Shown piece after piece: positions 1 through 11,930 of a stretch of DNA of 64,000 bases (the first letter of the stretch is position 1; each line of letters starts with the position of its first letter). The position numbers were made by a program, and so were the translations under genes. Source of the stretch: Hypomesus transpacificus. Lineage: Eukaryota > Chordata > Actinopteri > Osmeriformes > Osmeridae. The notes under the pieces were generated by a model. That model was given only the letters and a program-made list of their open reading frames with translations. It was not told where the DNA came from and ran no database searches. Location of the stretch: the NCBI RefSeq assembly GCF_021917145.1, contig NC_061074.1, forward strand, positions 9,380,155-9,444,154, in the 5' to 3' direction.

Positions 1-207
1 CGGGAGAGAGAAAGAAAGAAAGGGAGGTAAAGAGAGGGAAGAAGAGGGGGGAGATAACGAGTGAGGGAAGTAGGTAAAGAAAGAGAGAGGGAGGGAGAAT
101 AAGAGAGAGAAGCAGGGAGATAGAGAGTGAGGTAGAGAGAGGTAGGGAGAGAGACAGGTAAAGAGATAGAGGTAGGGAGAGAGAGGGAGGGATAGAGTGA
201 GGCCGAG

Positions 208-244
<37 letters not shown>

Positions 245-310
245 AAGAGAGGGAGGCAGAGAAGTAGAGAGAGGGAGGGAGAGTAAGAGAGAGAAGCAGG
301 GAGACAGAGA
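1..310. repeat. Purine-rich (GA)n low-complexity tract
   Basis: The plus strand is almost pure A/G, with GAGA and GGGA runs and a loose recurring pattern of gaggtagggagagaga. No gene is visible. Similar purine tracts recur at 600-910 and 1330-1510. The strong strand asymmetry could support triplex (H-DNA) structure, but that is inference. Confidence 0.9.
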
Positions 311-429
311 GTGAGAGATAAACACCTCAAGGCTACTAAACAGAAAACAGGGAGAAACAGTGTAACCATCACGTTGCAAAATGTCATCAATAAGAGGGCC
401 AGTCGGTTTCAAAGCTGGGCAGCCTGGAG

Positions 430-1890
430 ACAGGTGATGTGTGTGTGTGTGTGTATGTATGTGTGTGTGAAGCTCTCTGCCCTACAGACAGGTACAGTAA
501 TAATGCTAGATGACATAGAAGCTACCATGAACGCATCTCTTCCATTAATGATGGAGAAGGAGGGGGGGGGGCTTAAATGCCAGCTGAAAGAAAATACAAT
601 GTTAACACAGAGAGATGGATGGATGGATGGACAGACACACAGGAGAGAGAGAGGAGGAGAAGGTTTATGGAGAGAGGGAGGGATGAAGATAGAGAGAGGG
701 TGGGTGAGAGACAGACAGAGAGAGAGAGTTTGAGAGACAGACAGAGAGAGACAGACAACAGAGAGAGAGAGAGAGAGAGAGGAGAGAGAAAGGGACAGAA
801 ACAGAGAAACAGAGGGAGAGAGAGAGGGGAGGAGAGAGGGGAGAGAGAGAGACAGACAGAAAGAGACAGAGGGAGAGAGAGAGAGGAAGAGAGAGAGAGA
901 GAGGTGGAGGTAGATTACAGTAATTGCAGAGGACTGCACATTCCCCACTTGCCAGTGTTCTGAGAACAAACAAATAATTTCAGAATTGTAATGAGACAGT
1001 CGAATGATGTGTGTGTGTGGCTGTGTGTGTGTGGTGTGTTTGTTTGTGCGTGTGGCTGTGTGTGTGAGTGTGGCTGTGTGAGTGTGTGTTGTTGTGGTGT
1101 GTGTGTGTGACTCCCCTCCTCCCTCCTTGTCAAACAGCAGATGAACACATCTCTAGTGACCTGCTGAACCTCCCTGACCGAGTTCCCATAATTCTTCTAG
1201 TTGAACCTGTGTGGTCTCCACGGTAACAAAGACTAGTACCACCCCAGAATTGGCACCTGCTTCCGGAAACCTCTGACACAGCATGCACACACACACACAC
1301 ACAAACATGCTCACACACTCATATAGAATGAGGTATTGTGAGAGAGAAAGAGAGAGAGGAGGGAGAGAGAGGAAGAGGGAGGGAGAGTAAGAGAGAGGGA
1401 GAGAGAGCGAGAGAGAGGGAGGGAGAGAGTCAAAGAGAGAGGGAGGGAGAGAGAGAGTAAGAGAGAGAGAGAGAGAGGGAGGAAGAAAGAAAGAGAGGGA
1501 GGGAGAGAGACACTTACTTTAAGACTCCTTCCCTGTCAGACTAAACGTTCTCACGTGTGTGTGTGTGTGTGTGTGTATGTGAGTGAGTGCGTGAGTGTGT
1601 GAGTGTGTGTGTGGTGATGTTGCTATTGTGTGTGTGTTTTTACGGTCATGTTACTGATGTGTATGTACAGTATGTGGTGATGTTGCTGTTGTGTGTGTGT
1701 GTGGTTGCTATTGTGTGTGTGATGATGTTGCTATTGTGTGTGTGTGTGTGTGTGTGGTGATGTTGCTATTGTGTGTGTGTGTGTGGTGATTTTGCTATTG
1801 TGTATGTGTGTGTGTGGTGATGTTGCTATTGTGTGTGTGTGTGTGTGTGTGTGGTGATGTTGCTATTGTGTGTGTGTGTGAGCTCATCTT
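430..1890. repeat. Block of (GT)n and (GA)n microsatellites
   Basis: Short (GT)n runs at 437-470, 1010-1110 and 1555-1880 alternate with (GA)n at 600-910 and 1330-1510. Between 1615 and 1880 a longer unit containing ggtgatgttgctattgtg recurs about seven times, separated by (GT)n of variable length. The only non-simple DNA is at about 1130-1270, where I see no gene. Confidence 0.85.
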
Positions 1891-2044
1891 TTCTCCCTCC
1901 CCAGCGGATGACAGGAAGATGCTGGTTATCTCCATACTGCCGGTTCCCCAGCAACACTGTGTCATTCACTAATGGGACGCCACCATGTTGGATCGATAAA
2001 CTCCTGAATCTCCAATAATGATGATCCTGCACACTCACACACCT

Positions 2045-2072
2045 GATCTCTCTCTCTCTCTCTCCCCCCCTC

Positions 2073-2160
<88 letters not shown>

Positions 2161-2184
2161 ACACTCTCTGTCTCTCCCTCTCTC

Positions 2185-2218
<34 letters not shown>

Positions 2219-2250
2219 CTCATCTCTCCCTCACTCTCTCTCTCACTCCC
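2045..2250. repeat. (CT)n microsatellite
   Basis: About 200 bases of nearly uninterrupted CT dinucleotide on the plus strand with a few CCC interruptions. The reading frames through it only encode Ser-Leu or Arg-Glu runs and are not genes. Confidence 0.95.
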
Positions 2251-2254
2251 TCAC

Positions 2255-2580
2255 CAGCCTTGTGTCTCCAGCCCCGTGTCTCCATATCTCCAGCCTCGTG
2301 TCCCCAGCCCTGTGTCTCCAGCCCTGTGTATCCAGCCTCGTGTCTCCAGCCCCGTGTCCCCAGCCCCGTGTCCCCAGCCCTGTGTATCCAGCCTCGTGTC
2401 CCCAGCCCTGTGTATCCAGCCTCGTGTCTCCAGCCCCGTGTCCCCAGCCCCGTGTCCCCAGCCCTGTGTATCCAGCCCTGTGTATCCAGCCTCGTGTCTC
2501 CAGCCCCTTGTCTCCAGCCCCGTGTCTCCAGCCCTGTGTCTCCAGCCCCGTGTCTCCAGCCCTGTGTCCCCAGCCCCGTT
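2255..2580. repeat. 14-bp minisatellite
   Basis: Tandem copies of a 14-base unit, cagccccgtgtctc, with C/T and T/C variants (ccctgtgtat, cctcgtgtcc). Because 14 is not a multiple of 3 the frame cycles, so all three plus frames stay open. The predicted proteins here are artefacts of the repeat. Confidence 0.9.
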
Positions 2581-2599
2581 CCCTTGGTGGTTGCAGCCT

Positions 2600-3270
2600 G
2601 GGTGTGGGGGGGGGTCTGTTTATTCATCCAAATAGTGCACACAGAAACAACAGCATAAAATCAAGAAGTATATAGTTCTGACAGAATGTTTGATGTAGGA
2701 ATGCAGACATTCCTCGTACCAGCATTCAGAAATGTGTGCAGTCATGTAGATCACACTGACCTGATCTGAAACTCTCACACTGCCCTCTAGTGGGAGAAAT
2801 ATGGAAATACGCTTTGTGTGACTCCTCTGGTATGGACATAAGAACACCTTCTGAATTACCACAGCCTGAAATAACACCCTTCTCCAACCTCACTGAGAAG
2901 GAGAGGGAGGGCGATAGGGGGAGAGGGGGAGAGGGGTACAGGGGCAGAGGGGGAGGGAGAGATAGAAAAAGAGAGAGTGTGTGTCATGTTTATGCATGGG
3001 TTATCTGTGTGCTTTGATGTGTGCACATATATGTGTGTGTATATCCTGTAAGTGTGTGTGCGTATCTGTGTGTGTGTTTGTGTGTGAGTACATTTGTGTA
3101 TGGTTTGGTGTGTCCTCCTGGGAAATGTTCCCAGAGTTTAGAACCTCCTGGTGATAAAGTCTGTCTGGAACAGCCAGTGATTCATAGGGGAGAGGGTAAG
3201 AGAGATGAAGATAGAGAAAGAGGGAGAGAGGAGGGGTGGAGAGATACAACAGGGGAGGAGAGGAGAGAGA
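2600..3270. other. Anonymous intergenic DNA with short simple repeats
   Basis: Ordinary mixed sequence with a small GGGGAGA-rich patch (2895-2970) and (GT)n at 3010-3110. I see no splice-bounded conserved coding segment and no RNA gene. Confidence 0.6.
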
Positions 3271-3274
3271 CAAG

Positions 3275-3977
3275 GTGAGGAGGAAAAAGAGGGGGAGGTC
3301 GACAGGAGAGAGGCAGAGAAGGTGAGGAGGAAAGAGAGGGGGAGGTGGACAGGAGAGAGGCAGAGAAGGTGAGGAGGAAAGAGAGGGGGAGGTGGACAGG
3401 AGAGAGGCAGAGAAGGTGAGGAGGAAAGAGAGGGGGAGGTGGACAGGTGAGAGGCAGAGAAGGTGAGGAGGAAAGAGAGGGGGAGGTGGACAGGAGAGAG
3501 GCAGAGAAGGTGAGGAGGAAAGAGAGGGGGAGGTGGACAGGAGAGAGGCAGAGAAGGTGAGGAGGAAAGAGAGGGGGAGGTGGACAGGAGAGAGGCAGAG
3601 AAGGTGAGGAGGAAAGAGAGGGGGAGGTGGACAGGAGAGAGGCAGAGAAGGTGAGGAGGAAAGAGAGGGGGAGGTGGACAGGAGAGAGGCAGAGAAGGTG
3701 AGGAGGAAAGAGAGGGGGAGGTGGACAGGAGAGAGGCAGAGAAGGTGAGGAGGAAAGAGAGGGGGAGGTGGACAGGAGAGAGGCAGAGAAGGTGAGGAGG
3801 AAAGAGAGGGGGAGGTGGACAGGAGAGAGGCAGAGAAGGTGAGGAGGAAAGAGAGGGGGAGGTGGACAGGAGAGAGGCAGAGAAGGTGAGGAGGAAAGAG
3901 AGGGGGAGGTGGACAGGAGAGAGGCAGAGAAGGTGAGGAGGAAAGAGAGGGGGAGGTGGACAGGAGAGAGGCAGAGA
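3275..3977. repeat. 47-bp minisatellite, about 15 near-identical copies
   Basis: The unit is 47 bases, starting gtgaggaggaaagagagggg and containing ggaggtggacagg. Unit starts at 3322 and 3369 confirm the period. Copies are nearly perfect apart from single changes (for example ggtcgac near 3297 and aggtgag near 3445), which suggests recent amplification or homogenisation. Each unit carries AAG|GTGAGG, which resembles a splice donor, but no exon is visible next to it. Confidence 0.95.
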
Positions 3978-4900
3978 AGAAGGGAAAGACAGATGAGGAG
4001 AGAGAGGAGAGTTAGCAGAGAGAGTTGGGAGGAGGAGGGAGGACAGAGAGGGAAGGAGTTAAGAGCAATGCCAGCAATATGATCTTTGAAAAGGAAGAAT
4101 GTTTAAGGAGGATGAGTGGGGGGAAGAGTGAAGGAGTCTGGGAGAGAAGAAAGGAGGGAGGTTACTCGTCATGACTCATATAGTTGAGGGGAGGGTATCA
4201 TTGATCTTGAGGTGTGTGTGTGTGTCAGATGTGGGGTGTGCCTCTGTGGCCCACCTCAGCTCATCCAGGCAGTCTGCTTTAACTGTCAGGAACATTTCTT
4301 CTCCACTTGTCCCTGCAAGGCCACCATATGGAAGCTTACCTCTGCTTGACAGATGACTAACCAGCTGGGGATGGGTACGCTAGGCTAACGCTAGTCTAAA
4401 GCTTTCCTCCTACCAAAACAGCTGGGAATGCAGGCTGGCGCTATCATACGCTAGCTTGTCCACTGGAACTGGGATGCTCCAGGGGTTTGACTGGTAAACA
4501 TGGAGGAGAGAGAGCGAGACAGAAAAGGGAAGAGGCAAGAGGAGGACACAAGAGGAGGAGAGGTTGAATGGGTGTCTGGAATTCACGTTCTGATCTGCAG
4601 ACATTCTTGTCTGAGGGGTGTACACCAACCATGTGGAATTGGTCCTCTCTCTTCTCTCTCTCTGTTTTCCCTCTCCCTTGTATATGTGTAAAGTGTGTGT
4701 TTGCACATGTGTATAGTGTGTGTTTGCACATGTGTACAGTGTGTGTTTGCACGTGTATAGTCCGTGTGTGCATAGTGTCTGTGTGTGTCTGGTCCATTCA
4801 AGTTAGAGCACTTTGCCTTCTGACAGCAATATGAACATGACAGAAAGAGCCTGTACAAGCTCCCTCCTCCACCTCCTCTCTCTACACCAGCACTATACTC
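3978..4900. other. Intergenic DNA, GA-rich then mixed
   Basis: GA-rich to about 4170, then mixed sequence. A palindromic-like stretch with gctagc repeats lies at 4375-4460, and a small repeat of about 25 bases built on gtgtgtttgcacatgtgtat occurs at 4690-4760. No gene recognised. Confidence 0.55.
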
Positions 4901-4904
4901 ATCT

Positions 4905-5110
4905 GTCTTCCCTCATCCCTCATCCCTCATCCCTGTTCCCTCAGCCCTCAGCCCTCATCCCCCAGCCCTCAGCCCTCAGCCCTCATCCCCCAGCCCTCAG
5001 CCCTCAGCCCTCAGCCCCCAGCCCTCAGCCCTCAGCCCTCAGCCCTCAGCCCTCATCCCCCAGCCCCCAGCCCTCATCCCTCATCCCTGTTCCCTGTTCC
5101 TTCAGCCCTC
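4905..5110. repeat. CCCTCAGCC/CCCTCATCC low-complexity tandem repeat
   Basis: Seven-base units ccctcag and ccctcat in irregular order, with ccccag variants. The open frames across it are Pro-Ser-Gln repeats of no coding value. Confidence 0.9.
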
Positions 5111-5357
5111 AGAATCCCTGCTTATTGACATACACCGTGATGCACTCGCAACAATAACTTTCAACCCGCACAGGAACTGTCCATAATTCCGACAGCTATA
5201 TAGTCAAATCCTGCGCGCGCTTGTGTGTGCGTAGTCTTGAGTGAGTATAAGATTTTTTGACAAACGGTAGAGTTCTGGTGATAAGATGACATCTACCTTG
5301 TCCAGCATTCATCCTACAATCGCTGGTTGCACACACACACACGATACACACTCTTAA

Positions 5358-5572
5358 AGTGCATCACAGCACACAGGAAAGTATTCACAGCACATAATGA
5401 AAACGTGAAAAGGTTTTTAATTGTTTTAAATTTTTGCAAATCTATAAAAATATGAAACAAACTTTGTCATTATGGGTTATTGTGTATATAATTTTGAGGG
5501 AAAAAAAGGAATTTAATACATTTTAAAATAAGGCTGTAACATAAAAAAATTGAATACTTTCAGGATGCACTG
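5358..5572. mobile_element. Tc1/mariner-like MITE
   Basis: A roughly 215-base element with inverted ends. The left end reads agtgcatc then gaaagtattca; the right end reads tgaatactttc then gatgcactg, followed by TA. The left terminal repeat has a small insertion. CAGTG ends flanked by TA are typical of Tc1/mariner elements, and the interior (cattatgggttattgtg, aataaggctgtaac) resembles a widespread fish repeat. It has no coding capacity. The family is inferred from the ends and interior from memory. Confidence 0.55.
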
Positions 5573-5619
5573 TAAATAGCTTGTACACACACAAACAGCT
5601 TACACACACACCACTCTGT

Positions 5620-6490
5620 CCCTCCCTCCCACTCTCTCTATCCCTCCCTTTCCCCCTCCCGCCCTCCCTCCCTCTCACTCAAACCCTCCCTCCCTACGCC
5701 CCTCCCTTCGCCCCTCCCTCCCTCCCGCCCTCCCACTCCCTCCCTCCCCCCCTCCTGCCCTCCCTGTGCTGCGATGGACCTGATCACCATGTAGCATCTC
5801 TACTGGCTCCGTGTTCACCCTCACCTCGTCATCCAGCTCTTTGGGCGCTCGTCCAAGTGGAGGGGAGGGGGATGCTGGCTGAACCACCCTCAGCTACAGT
5901 GCTCTGTTGTGGGGGGAGCTCAGTGCTCTCCCCTGACCAGCCAGGGGCCTGGTAATGGCTGTGTTTACTGCAGGCTGGGGGCCCAGCAGATGGTGACAGA
6001 TGGAGCGATGAATCTATCAAGGTGTTGAACATGCACAGGGACAACACTGTGGGCCAGCACGGCGTCCATTAAAGCTCCGATTATGATAATTGTGCTCTCC
6101 ATGAAAATGGAGAGAGGGTAGAGAGAAAGGAGAGGGAGGAGGGGAAAGGACAGACAGAGAACGGGAGAGGGAGAGAGATAGAGAGGGAGAGAGAGAGGGA
6201 GGGAGAGAAAGAAAAAGGGAGAGAAAGTTAAACGTAGAGAGACAGAGTGAGGGAAAGAGAGACAAAAAGAGAGTGAAACAGAAAGATAAGGAGAGAGAGA
6301 GGGAGAGAGAGAATGAGAAAGAGAGAGAGAGGGGAGAGAGAGAAAAAGAAAGCGAGAGAGGGGGGAGTTGGAGAGTGGTGGCTGTGTTGGTTCACTGTGG
6401 AGGATATGGATGCAGGGACATGGAGAGAGAGAGTGTGTGTGTTCAAACCCCTGTGTGTCTGTGTGCACTTGTGTATCTCTGTGTGTGATT
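5620..6490. repeat. CT-rich tract, short unique segment, then GA-rich tract
   Basis: Positions 5620-5765 are CCCTCCCT repeats, 5766-6100 is ordinary unique-looking DNA without a recognisable exon, and 6110-6365 is a GA-rich tract. Translations are low complexity only. Confidence 0.75.
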
Positions 6491-6497
6491 GTGCCTC

Positions 6498-6720
6498 CAT
6501 CAGAGATGAAAGATACTCATGTTAAAAAAGATTGGTAAAAGTTAAAGTACTGACTACATTATTTCACTCAAGTTAAAGTAAAGAAGTGTGGGCTCTGACA
6601 TACTTAAGCAAAAAGTGGCCATTACTCCGACCTGTTTTAGTGTCACGCTGGTAACAGGACCTCACATCATATTAATACATGAATACAAGAGGACACGATA
6701 GACAGTAATCCTTTTTGACT
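6498..6720. mobile_element. Possible hAT-like repeat fragment
   Basis: Starts cagagatgaaagatactcat and contains gttaaagtactgactac and gttaaagtaaag. This resembles the ends of fish hAT-type repeats with AAGTACT motifs. No second terminus or target duplication was found, so this is a weak call. Confidence 0.3.
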
Positions 6721-6770
6721 TTCGAACATCTTCTTGTTGTCTTCTGCCTCCATGGTAGCTTCTTAGCTTC

Positions 6771-6995
6771 TTAAAAGACTACATTTCCCCTGCAGAGGAC
6801 TACATTTCCCCTGCAGAGGACTACATTTCCCCTGCAGAGGACTACATTTCCCCTGCAGAGGACTACATTTCCCCTGCAGAGGACTACAATTCCCCTGCAG
6901 AGGACTACATTTCCCCTGCAGAGGACTACATTTCCCCTGCAGAGGACTACATTTCCCCTGCAGAGGACTAAATTTCCCCTGCAGAAGACTACATT
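6771..6995. repeat. 21-bp minisatellite, about 10 copies
   Basis: Unit gaggactacatttcccctg plus ca (21 bases), with single-base variants such as acaattcccc and actaaatttc near the right edge. Each unit contains CTGCAG. Confidence 0.95.
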
Positions 6996-7152
6996 TACCA
7001 GACAGGAGGACTACATTACCAGGACACTTGGTAAGTTGACAAAAGTTACATAAGAAATTAAACCAGATCGATCAGCATTGCTATGTAGACTTACAAAAAT
7101 GGTTCATTTTGTTCTCCTCAGAATGCTGATGCTGCTCTGGGTGTTGTGTGCT

Positions 7153-7353
7153 ACATTTACATTAAGTCATTTAGCAGACGCTCTTATCCAGAGCGACTTA
7201 CAGTAAGTACAGGGACATTCCCTCGAGGGACATTCCCCCGAGGCAAGTAGGGTGAAGTGCCTTGCCCTAGGACACATCGTCATTTTGACACGGCCAGGAA
7301 TCGAACTGGCAACCTTCAGCCCGACTCCCTAACTGCTCAGCCACCTGACTCCC
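7153..7353 (-). mobile_element. tRNA-headed SINE with L2-type tail
   Basis: Read on the minus strand, it starts ggagtcaggtggctgagcag, an A-box-like head, continues with a B-box-like ggttgccagttcgattcc, then gcaaggcacttcaccctac, and ends with gcgtctgctaaatgac and aatgtaaatg. The last part matches the 3' tail of the L2 copies at 13068 and 54140. A related copy lies at 10788-10982. The structure (tRNA-like head, body, LINE-shared tail) is read from the sequence. The formal family name is not assigned. Confidence 0.8.
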
Positions 7354-9360
7354 TAGGTACTGTGTGTGCTGAAGACATTTAACATGTAATGGTCCGGCTG
7401 GAAAGGGTTGAAACACAATCAATCTTATTCCGAACAGTTACGCAGGCAAATCTAACGACTGAACCATAAAAAATACACAAACTGCAAACAAAGGCAATGT
7501 TGGATGACAATCACCCACTGTAGCGCACATGTGAACCCATCCCGCCGTCCACAGTGTAACAAACAGTGATGGAATGAAATCCAAAACAAGCCTTCAGACT
7601 TTCAATATATACTGTAAGTGGATTCAATATATCAGTGGTTTCTATCTATAAGTGGATCTTTCTAACTCAACACCGGTGTGGCATTAAGCCACAGCAGTAA
7701 ACAAAAGCCGTTCATTTTACATCTCCAAAAAGGTGCAGCATATTCTGGTGAAATTGCTTTCCTGTTGAGATAATTACCCCCATGAAGTCTCACTGATACC
7801 AATATGTACAGTGGGGGGGATGGAGGGGTGTGGGGGGGGGCTGGAGGGGTGGGGGGGTAGTTAGGGTTAATAGTTTCCATAATATACTGTTGTTGTTTTC
7901 CCTTTTTCCAACCCTTTTATTGGTTTCTGCTCCAGTCGCTGAACAGCCTTCCCACGAGGGTTGATAGCTCGGTATGCAAATGAGAGCAAGCTGCTGCTGC
8001 AGTGATAGGGCGCAAGCCACTGAATAATTCATGAGACAGAGAGACCTCATCAGCTACAAACAGAAACTTCCAGCTGTCCTGCTGTGCACCACCCTGGCCT
8101 GACCTACACTGGCAGCACACACACACTCATTCACTCACTCACACAGACACACTCATACACAATCACACTCACACAAACAGACTTATGCACACAGCGGCCC
8201 TTGAGACGTGAACGCACATTCACTCTATGCAATAATGAAACACTGTATATCTCTAACGACAAACACACACACATACAAACACTGTACATCTCGGGTAACA
8301 AACACCCACACATGCACACACAAATGAAAGATGAAAGACAACCTACTTTTCTAAAACTGTGTTCTGAGAGGCTGGCTGCTCTGAGCATGTTCAGCCACTG
8401 AACTGAGCCAGACTTGATGTTGAACACAGGGCAGGGGCTTCAGAGCATTTGTTGACAGGACGAAGTGAAACAGTGATACAGTGTCTACCAGAATCTTTTA
8501 AAATATATTTCACAACAAAGACCAATGCAAAAGATCTGGTGTCGTTTGAAATAACTGAGTTCCTCCTGGAAGCACAAGCAATAAAAGTAGGAAACTGAAT
8601 TTAAGAGAATATTTTATACCCCTCAAAACCTAAATTGGATTGTGTTTATGAGTCCCCTGCATATTGCTGTTACCATACATGTGAAAGTACTCCTGTTTCC
8701 CGGTGATATAAAACTCCAGCCAACAGGATCTCGTTTCCATGAGACACTCTGGGCTTTCCTAACTCAACACCAGAACACCAGGAGTCCCCCATGTTAAACC
8801 ACCAAATTGTAGGTTTTGTGTTTACATTAACATTTAATAGCAAGCAGGATTCTTCTGTTCAAGAAATTATTTTCAATCTTTCTTTCTTTCTATATATGTT
8901 TTATTGATGTTACCCCTGAGGTTTGTATGAGGCCTGAACAGAGAAGGTACCTGTTGGGTGTAACAAGCACCTCTTCGTGTGGTCACATGAGGTAAGAGGT
9001 AGCATTTATAGCATCATAAAGGAACTGGGAGTACAGCCAGTTACGCTTCCTTTAGAAGACAATACAGCACTTATCGTGCATTCAGACCTTTCTTTTCTGA
9101 GGTAAAAGTAGAGAGAGCCTGGTTACAGTAATGACCCTTTAATCAGAGATGGAGGTTCTACTTATCTGAATGAATGTTGCCATGGAGGTTCCACCCTCCT
9201 GAACGAGGGCAGGAACACTCCTGTGTTGGTCTGCAGCCTGGAGTCATCCCTGGAGCACCTTGATGTGACACAGCCTGCAGATCCCTGGAAGATTCCTGGA
9301 AGTCCAGGAACTCTGGTCTGCCCGACCGTTCCACACTCACAAACATCACTCTGAGGGAGG
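7354..9360. other. Intergenic DNA, no gene seen
   Basis: Mostly unique-looking AT-balanced DNA with a GGGG/CCCC-rich patch at 7808-7860 and CA repeats at 8110-8320. None of the reading frames shows a recognisable domain or exon structure. Confidence 0.55.
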
Positions 9361-9612
9361 GATGGAGGGATGGCTGACTGGCTGTTAAAGGGATGGGGGA
9401 ATAGAGGGATGGAGGGATGGTGGAGGGATGGAGGGATGGAGGGATGGTGGAGGGATGGAGGGATGGAGGGATGGTGGAGGGATGGAGGGATGGAGGGATG
9501 GTGGAGGGATGGAGGGATGGAGGGATGGTGGAGGGATGGTGGAGGGATGGAGGGATGGTGGAGGGATGGAGGGATGGTGGGATGGAGGGATGGTGGAGGG
9601 ATGGAGGGATGG
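9355..9612. repeat. GATGGAGG / GATGGTGGAGG tandem repeat
   Basis: Units gatggagg (8 bases) and gatggtggagg (11 bases) alternate in higher-order groups such as gatggtgga followed by ggatggaggg. Both strands read as open (Met-Glu-Gly-Trp and Pro-Ser-Ile-Pro repeats) only because the repeat lacks stops. Confidence 0.95.
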
Positions 9613-10787
9613 TGAAGAGCAGCGGGGTGTGTCGAGGCAGGTGAGCAGAGGGCAGGGGTATCCCAGCGTGACCATGGAGGGCAGTGAGGCATGGATGTGT
9701 TCATCTGGGCAGCGTCGATACGAACGCAACGCATACAGGGATTAGAGAGCGCCCATATCAGCCTGTCCCAGTCTGTTCATGTATGTGGATGTGTGTGTGG
9801 ATGTTTGTGTGTGTGGATGTGTGTGTGTGTGGATGTGTGAGTGGATGTATGTGTGTGTGTTTATGCGTGTTTGACATTCCATCTAACGTTACCTCCGGGC
9901 GTCCACTTCCTGCTGGACCTTTGCTCCTCCATGTCAACACCTTAACAACACCCTAACAACGCCCTAACAACTCAGCTGCTGCTGTCACTTGAAGGTTTCT
10001 GGTTAAATAAAGGTTAAATAAAATGTGAGTCTGTGGTATTTGGTTTAATGTGTTAACTATCCACATTTGCATTTCAGTTCCTCTGCAAAAAAGATTTCCA
10101 AGAAAATTGAGTTCCATTGAAACTGAGGTTTCCAATAACATCAGCAATCATTTGAAACTGAAACAGAGGAGGAGAGCTGGGTTCCAGTTTTGTCAGAGGT
10201 TAAACAGGGACTTAATTGCTGTTCAGGAAAGCTTTGAATGCAATGACAAGGACAAGGACGCTCCCTACTGGTTAACATACGAATGAAACCCTCAGAAGGA
10301 ATTCAGATAAACTGGCAAAAATACCAGGAATAGTTTGACGGGAACTTGATTCAGCCAATGAGAGTGCATGATCACCCTACTAACATTGCTTATACAAGTG
10401 CAACAGTGATAAGACTGTAGGTGTTGATGTGGGATATACTGGTGGTTGTATTACTTGTGAAGCACCAGAAGTAGAATTGGAAGCCTTCATATGTCTTACC
10501 TGCTGTTGTGAGAGGTCACAACAAAGAGGCACTTTGTTCAGCATTTCAATACATTTTAATGCTGCACCTGGCTGAAGGCTATTGGCTGGGACAGGATTGC
10601 TGGAACATAATTGGTTGGCAAGTAGTGGGGCACTCAAAAATGTGATTAGTCTTAGTGACACTGAGCTATCTGTGTTGTTAAACACATCTCAGAGGGTCTC
10701 ATCAGCTTAAAGGTGTTCATAGAGAACAAAAAGTTTCTTTTTTTCCAACAAAACATGAACTATAATTGGAAAACTGCTTATAGCATT
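9613..10787. other. Intergenic DNA, no gene seen
   Basis: Contains a (GT)n patch at 9785-9870 and a taacaacaccc triplet near 9945. The rest is unique-looking without recognisable coding segments. Confidence 0.5.
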
Positions 10788-10982
10788 ACATTTACATTTA
10801 GTCATTTAGCAGACGCTCTTATCCAGAGTGACTTACAGTAAGTGCGGGGACATTCCCCCGAGGCAAGTAGGGTGAAGTGCCTTGCCCAAGGACACAACAT
10901 CATTTCCCAGCCGGGAATCGATCCGACAACCTTCTGATTACTAGCCCGATTCCCTAACCTAACCGCTTAGCTACCTGACTCC
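10788..10982 (-). mobile_element. tRNA-headed SINE with L2-type tail, second copy
   Basis: Same structure as the element at 7153-7353. On the minus strand it runs from ggagtcaggtagctaagcgg through gatcgattcccggc to the tail gcgtctgctaaatgacta and aatgtaaatg. It differs from the first copy by scattered substitutions and small indels, so they are independent insertions. Confidence 0.82.
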
Positions 10983-11600
10983 AGCAGGATGTCAATGAAA
11001 AAGATCCAAAAACAAACAACAACAATCATTACAAAATACTAGCTGTAGTTTCCCTTTAGAGATCCTACCTCAGAGGAAAGTCCAGTCATTTTGTTAAAGT
11101 TTTCTGACCAGGCATTAAATGACTAACAGTGTATTATGTTATCCAACATTTGTAAGATAGGTTTTTGGTTTATTGTCAGTGGTTTGTTGTTTAGTTTTTT
11201 GTTCCATTGTTTTGTTCCATCCGTAGTTTGAACTCAGTTACATTGGCAACGTATGCTGCAAAACTAACCTGGTCTGGGGCAGGCTTACTGTCAGGCTTGG
11301 ACCGTGTTGTTGCTTAACCAGACGTTCCTGTAACACTGACCCAATGGGAAAACAATCATTCACCACAGTCTTTCTGGTGTAATGTACATTTATAGAAAAA
11401 TATACTTACATTTATGAAAGGATGTATGCATTAAATTCAAGATTTAAGATTTTTATTTGTCACATACATGATTATACATGGTACAATATGCAGTGAAAGG
11501 TGTTGTTGTACCTGAAACCACTTAAATAAAATAGATTAAAGGAGACAATGCTGAACAATGATTTCAGAATGAAACAAACCTGCAAACAAACAACCTCGCT

Positions 11601-11925
11601 ATTGACCATAGGCCCCACCCTAGTCTGTCCTCCTTTTGACCATAGGCCCCACCCTAGTCTGTCCTCCTATTGACCATAGGCCCCACCCTAGTCTGTCCTC
11701 CTTTTGACCATAGGCCCCACCCTAGTCTGTCCTCCTTTTGACCATAGGCCCCACCCTAGTCTGTCCTCCTTTTGACCATAGGCCCCACCCTAGTCTGTCC
11801 TCCTTTTGACCATAGGCCCCACCCTAGTCTTTCCTCCTATTGACCATAGGCCCCACCCTAGTCTGTCCTCCTATTGACCATAGGCCCCATCCTAGTCTGT
11901 CCTCCTATTGACCTCGCTCTAGGCC
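11601..11925. repeat. 34-bp minisatellite, about 10 copies
   Basis: The unit is ttgaccataggccccaccct followed by agtctgtcctccta or ...cctt. The offset between ccata motifs is 34 bases. It abuts the 3' end of the sulfotransferase coding region, so the last copies may lie in its 3' UTR. Confidence 0.95.
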
Positions 11926-11930
11926 CCGCA

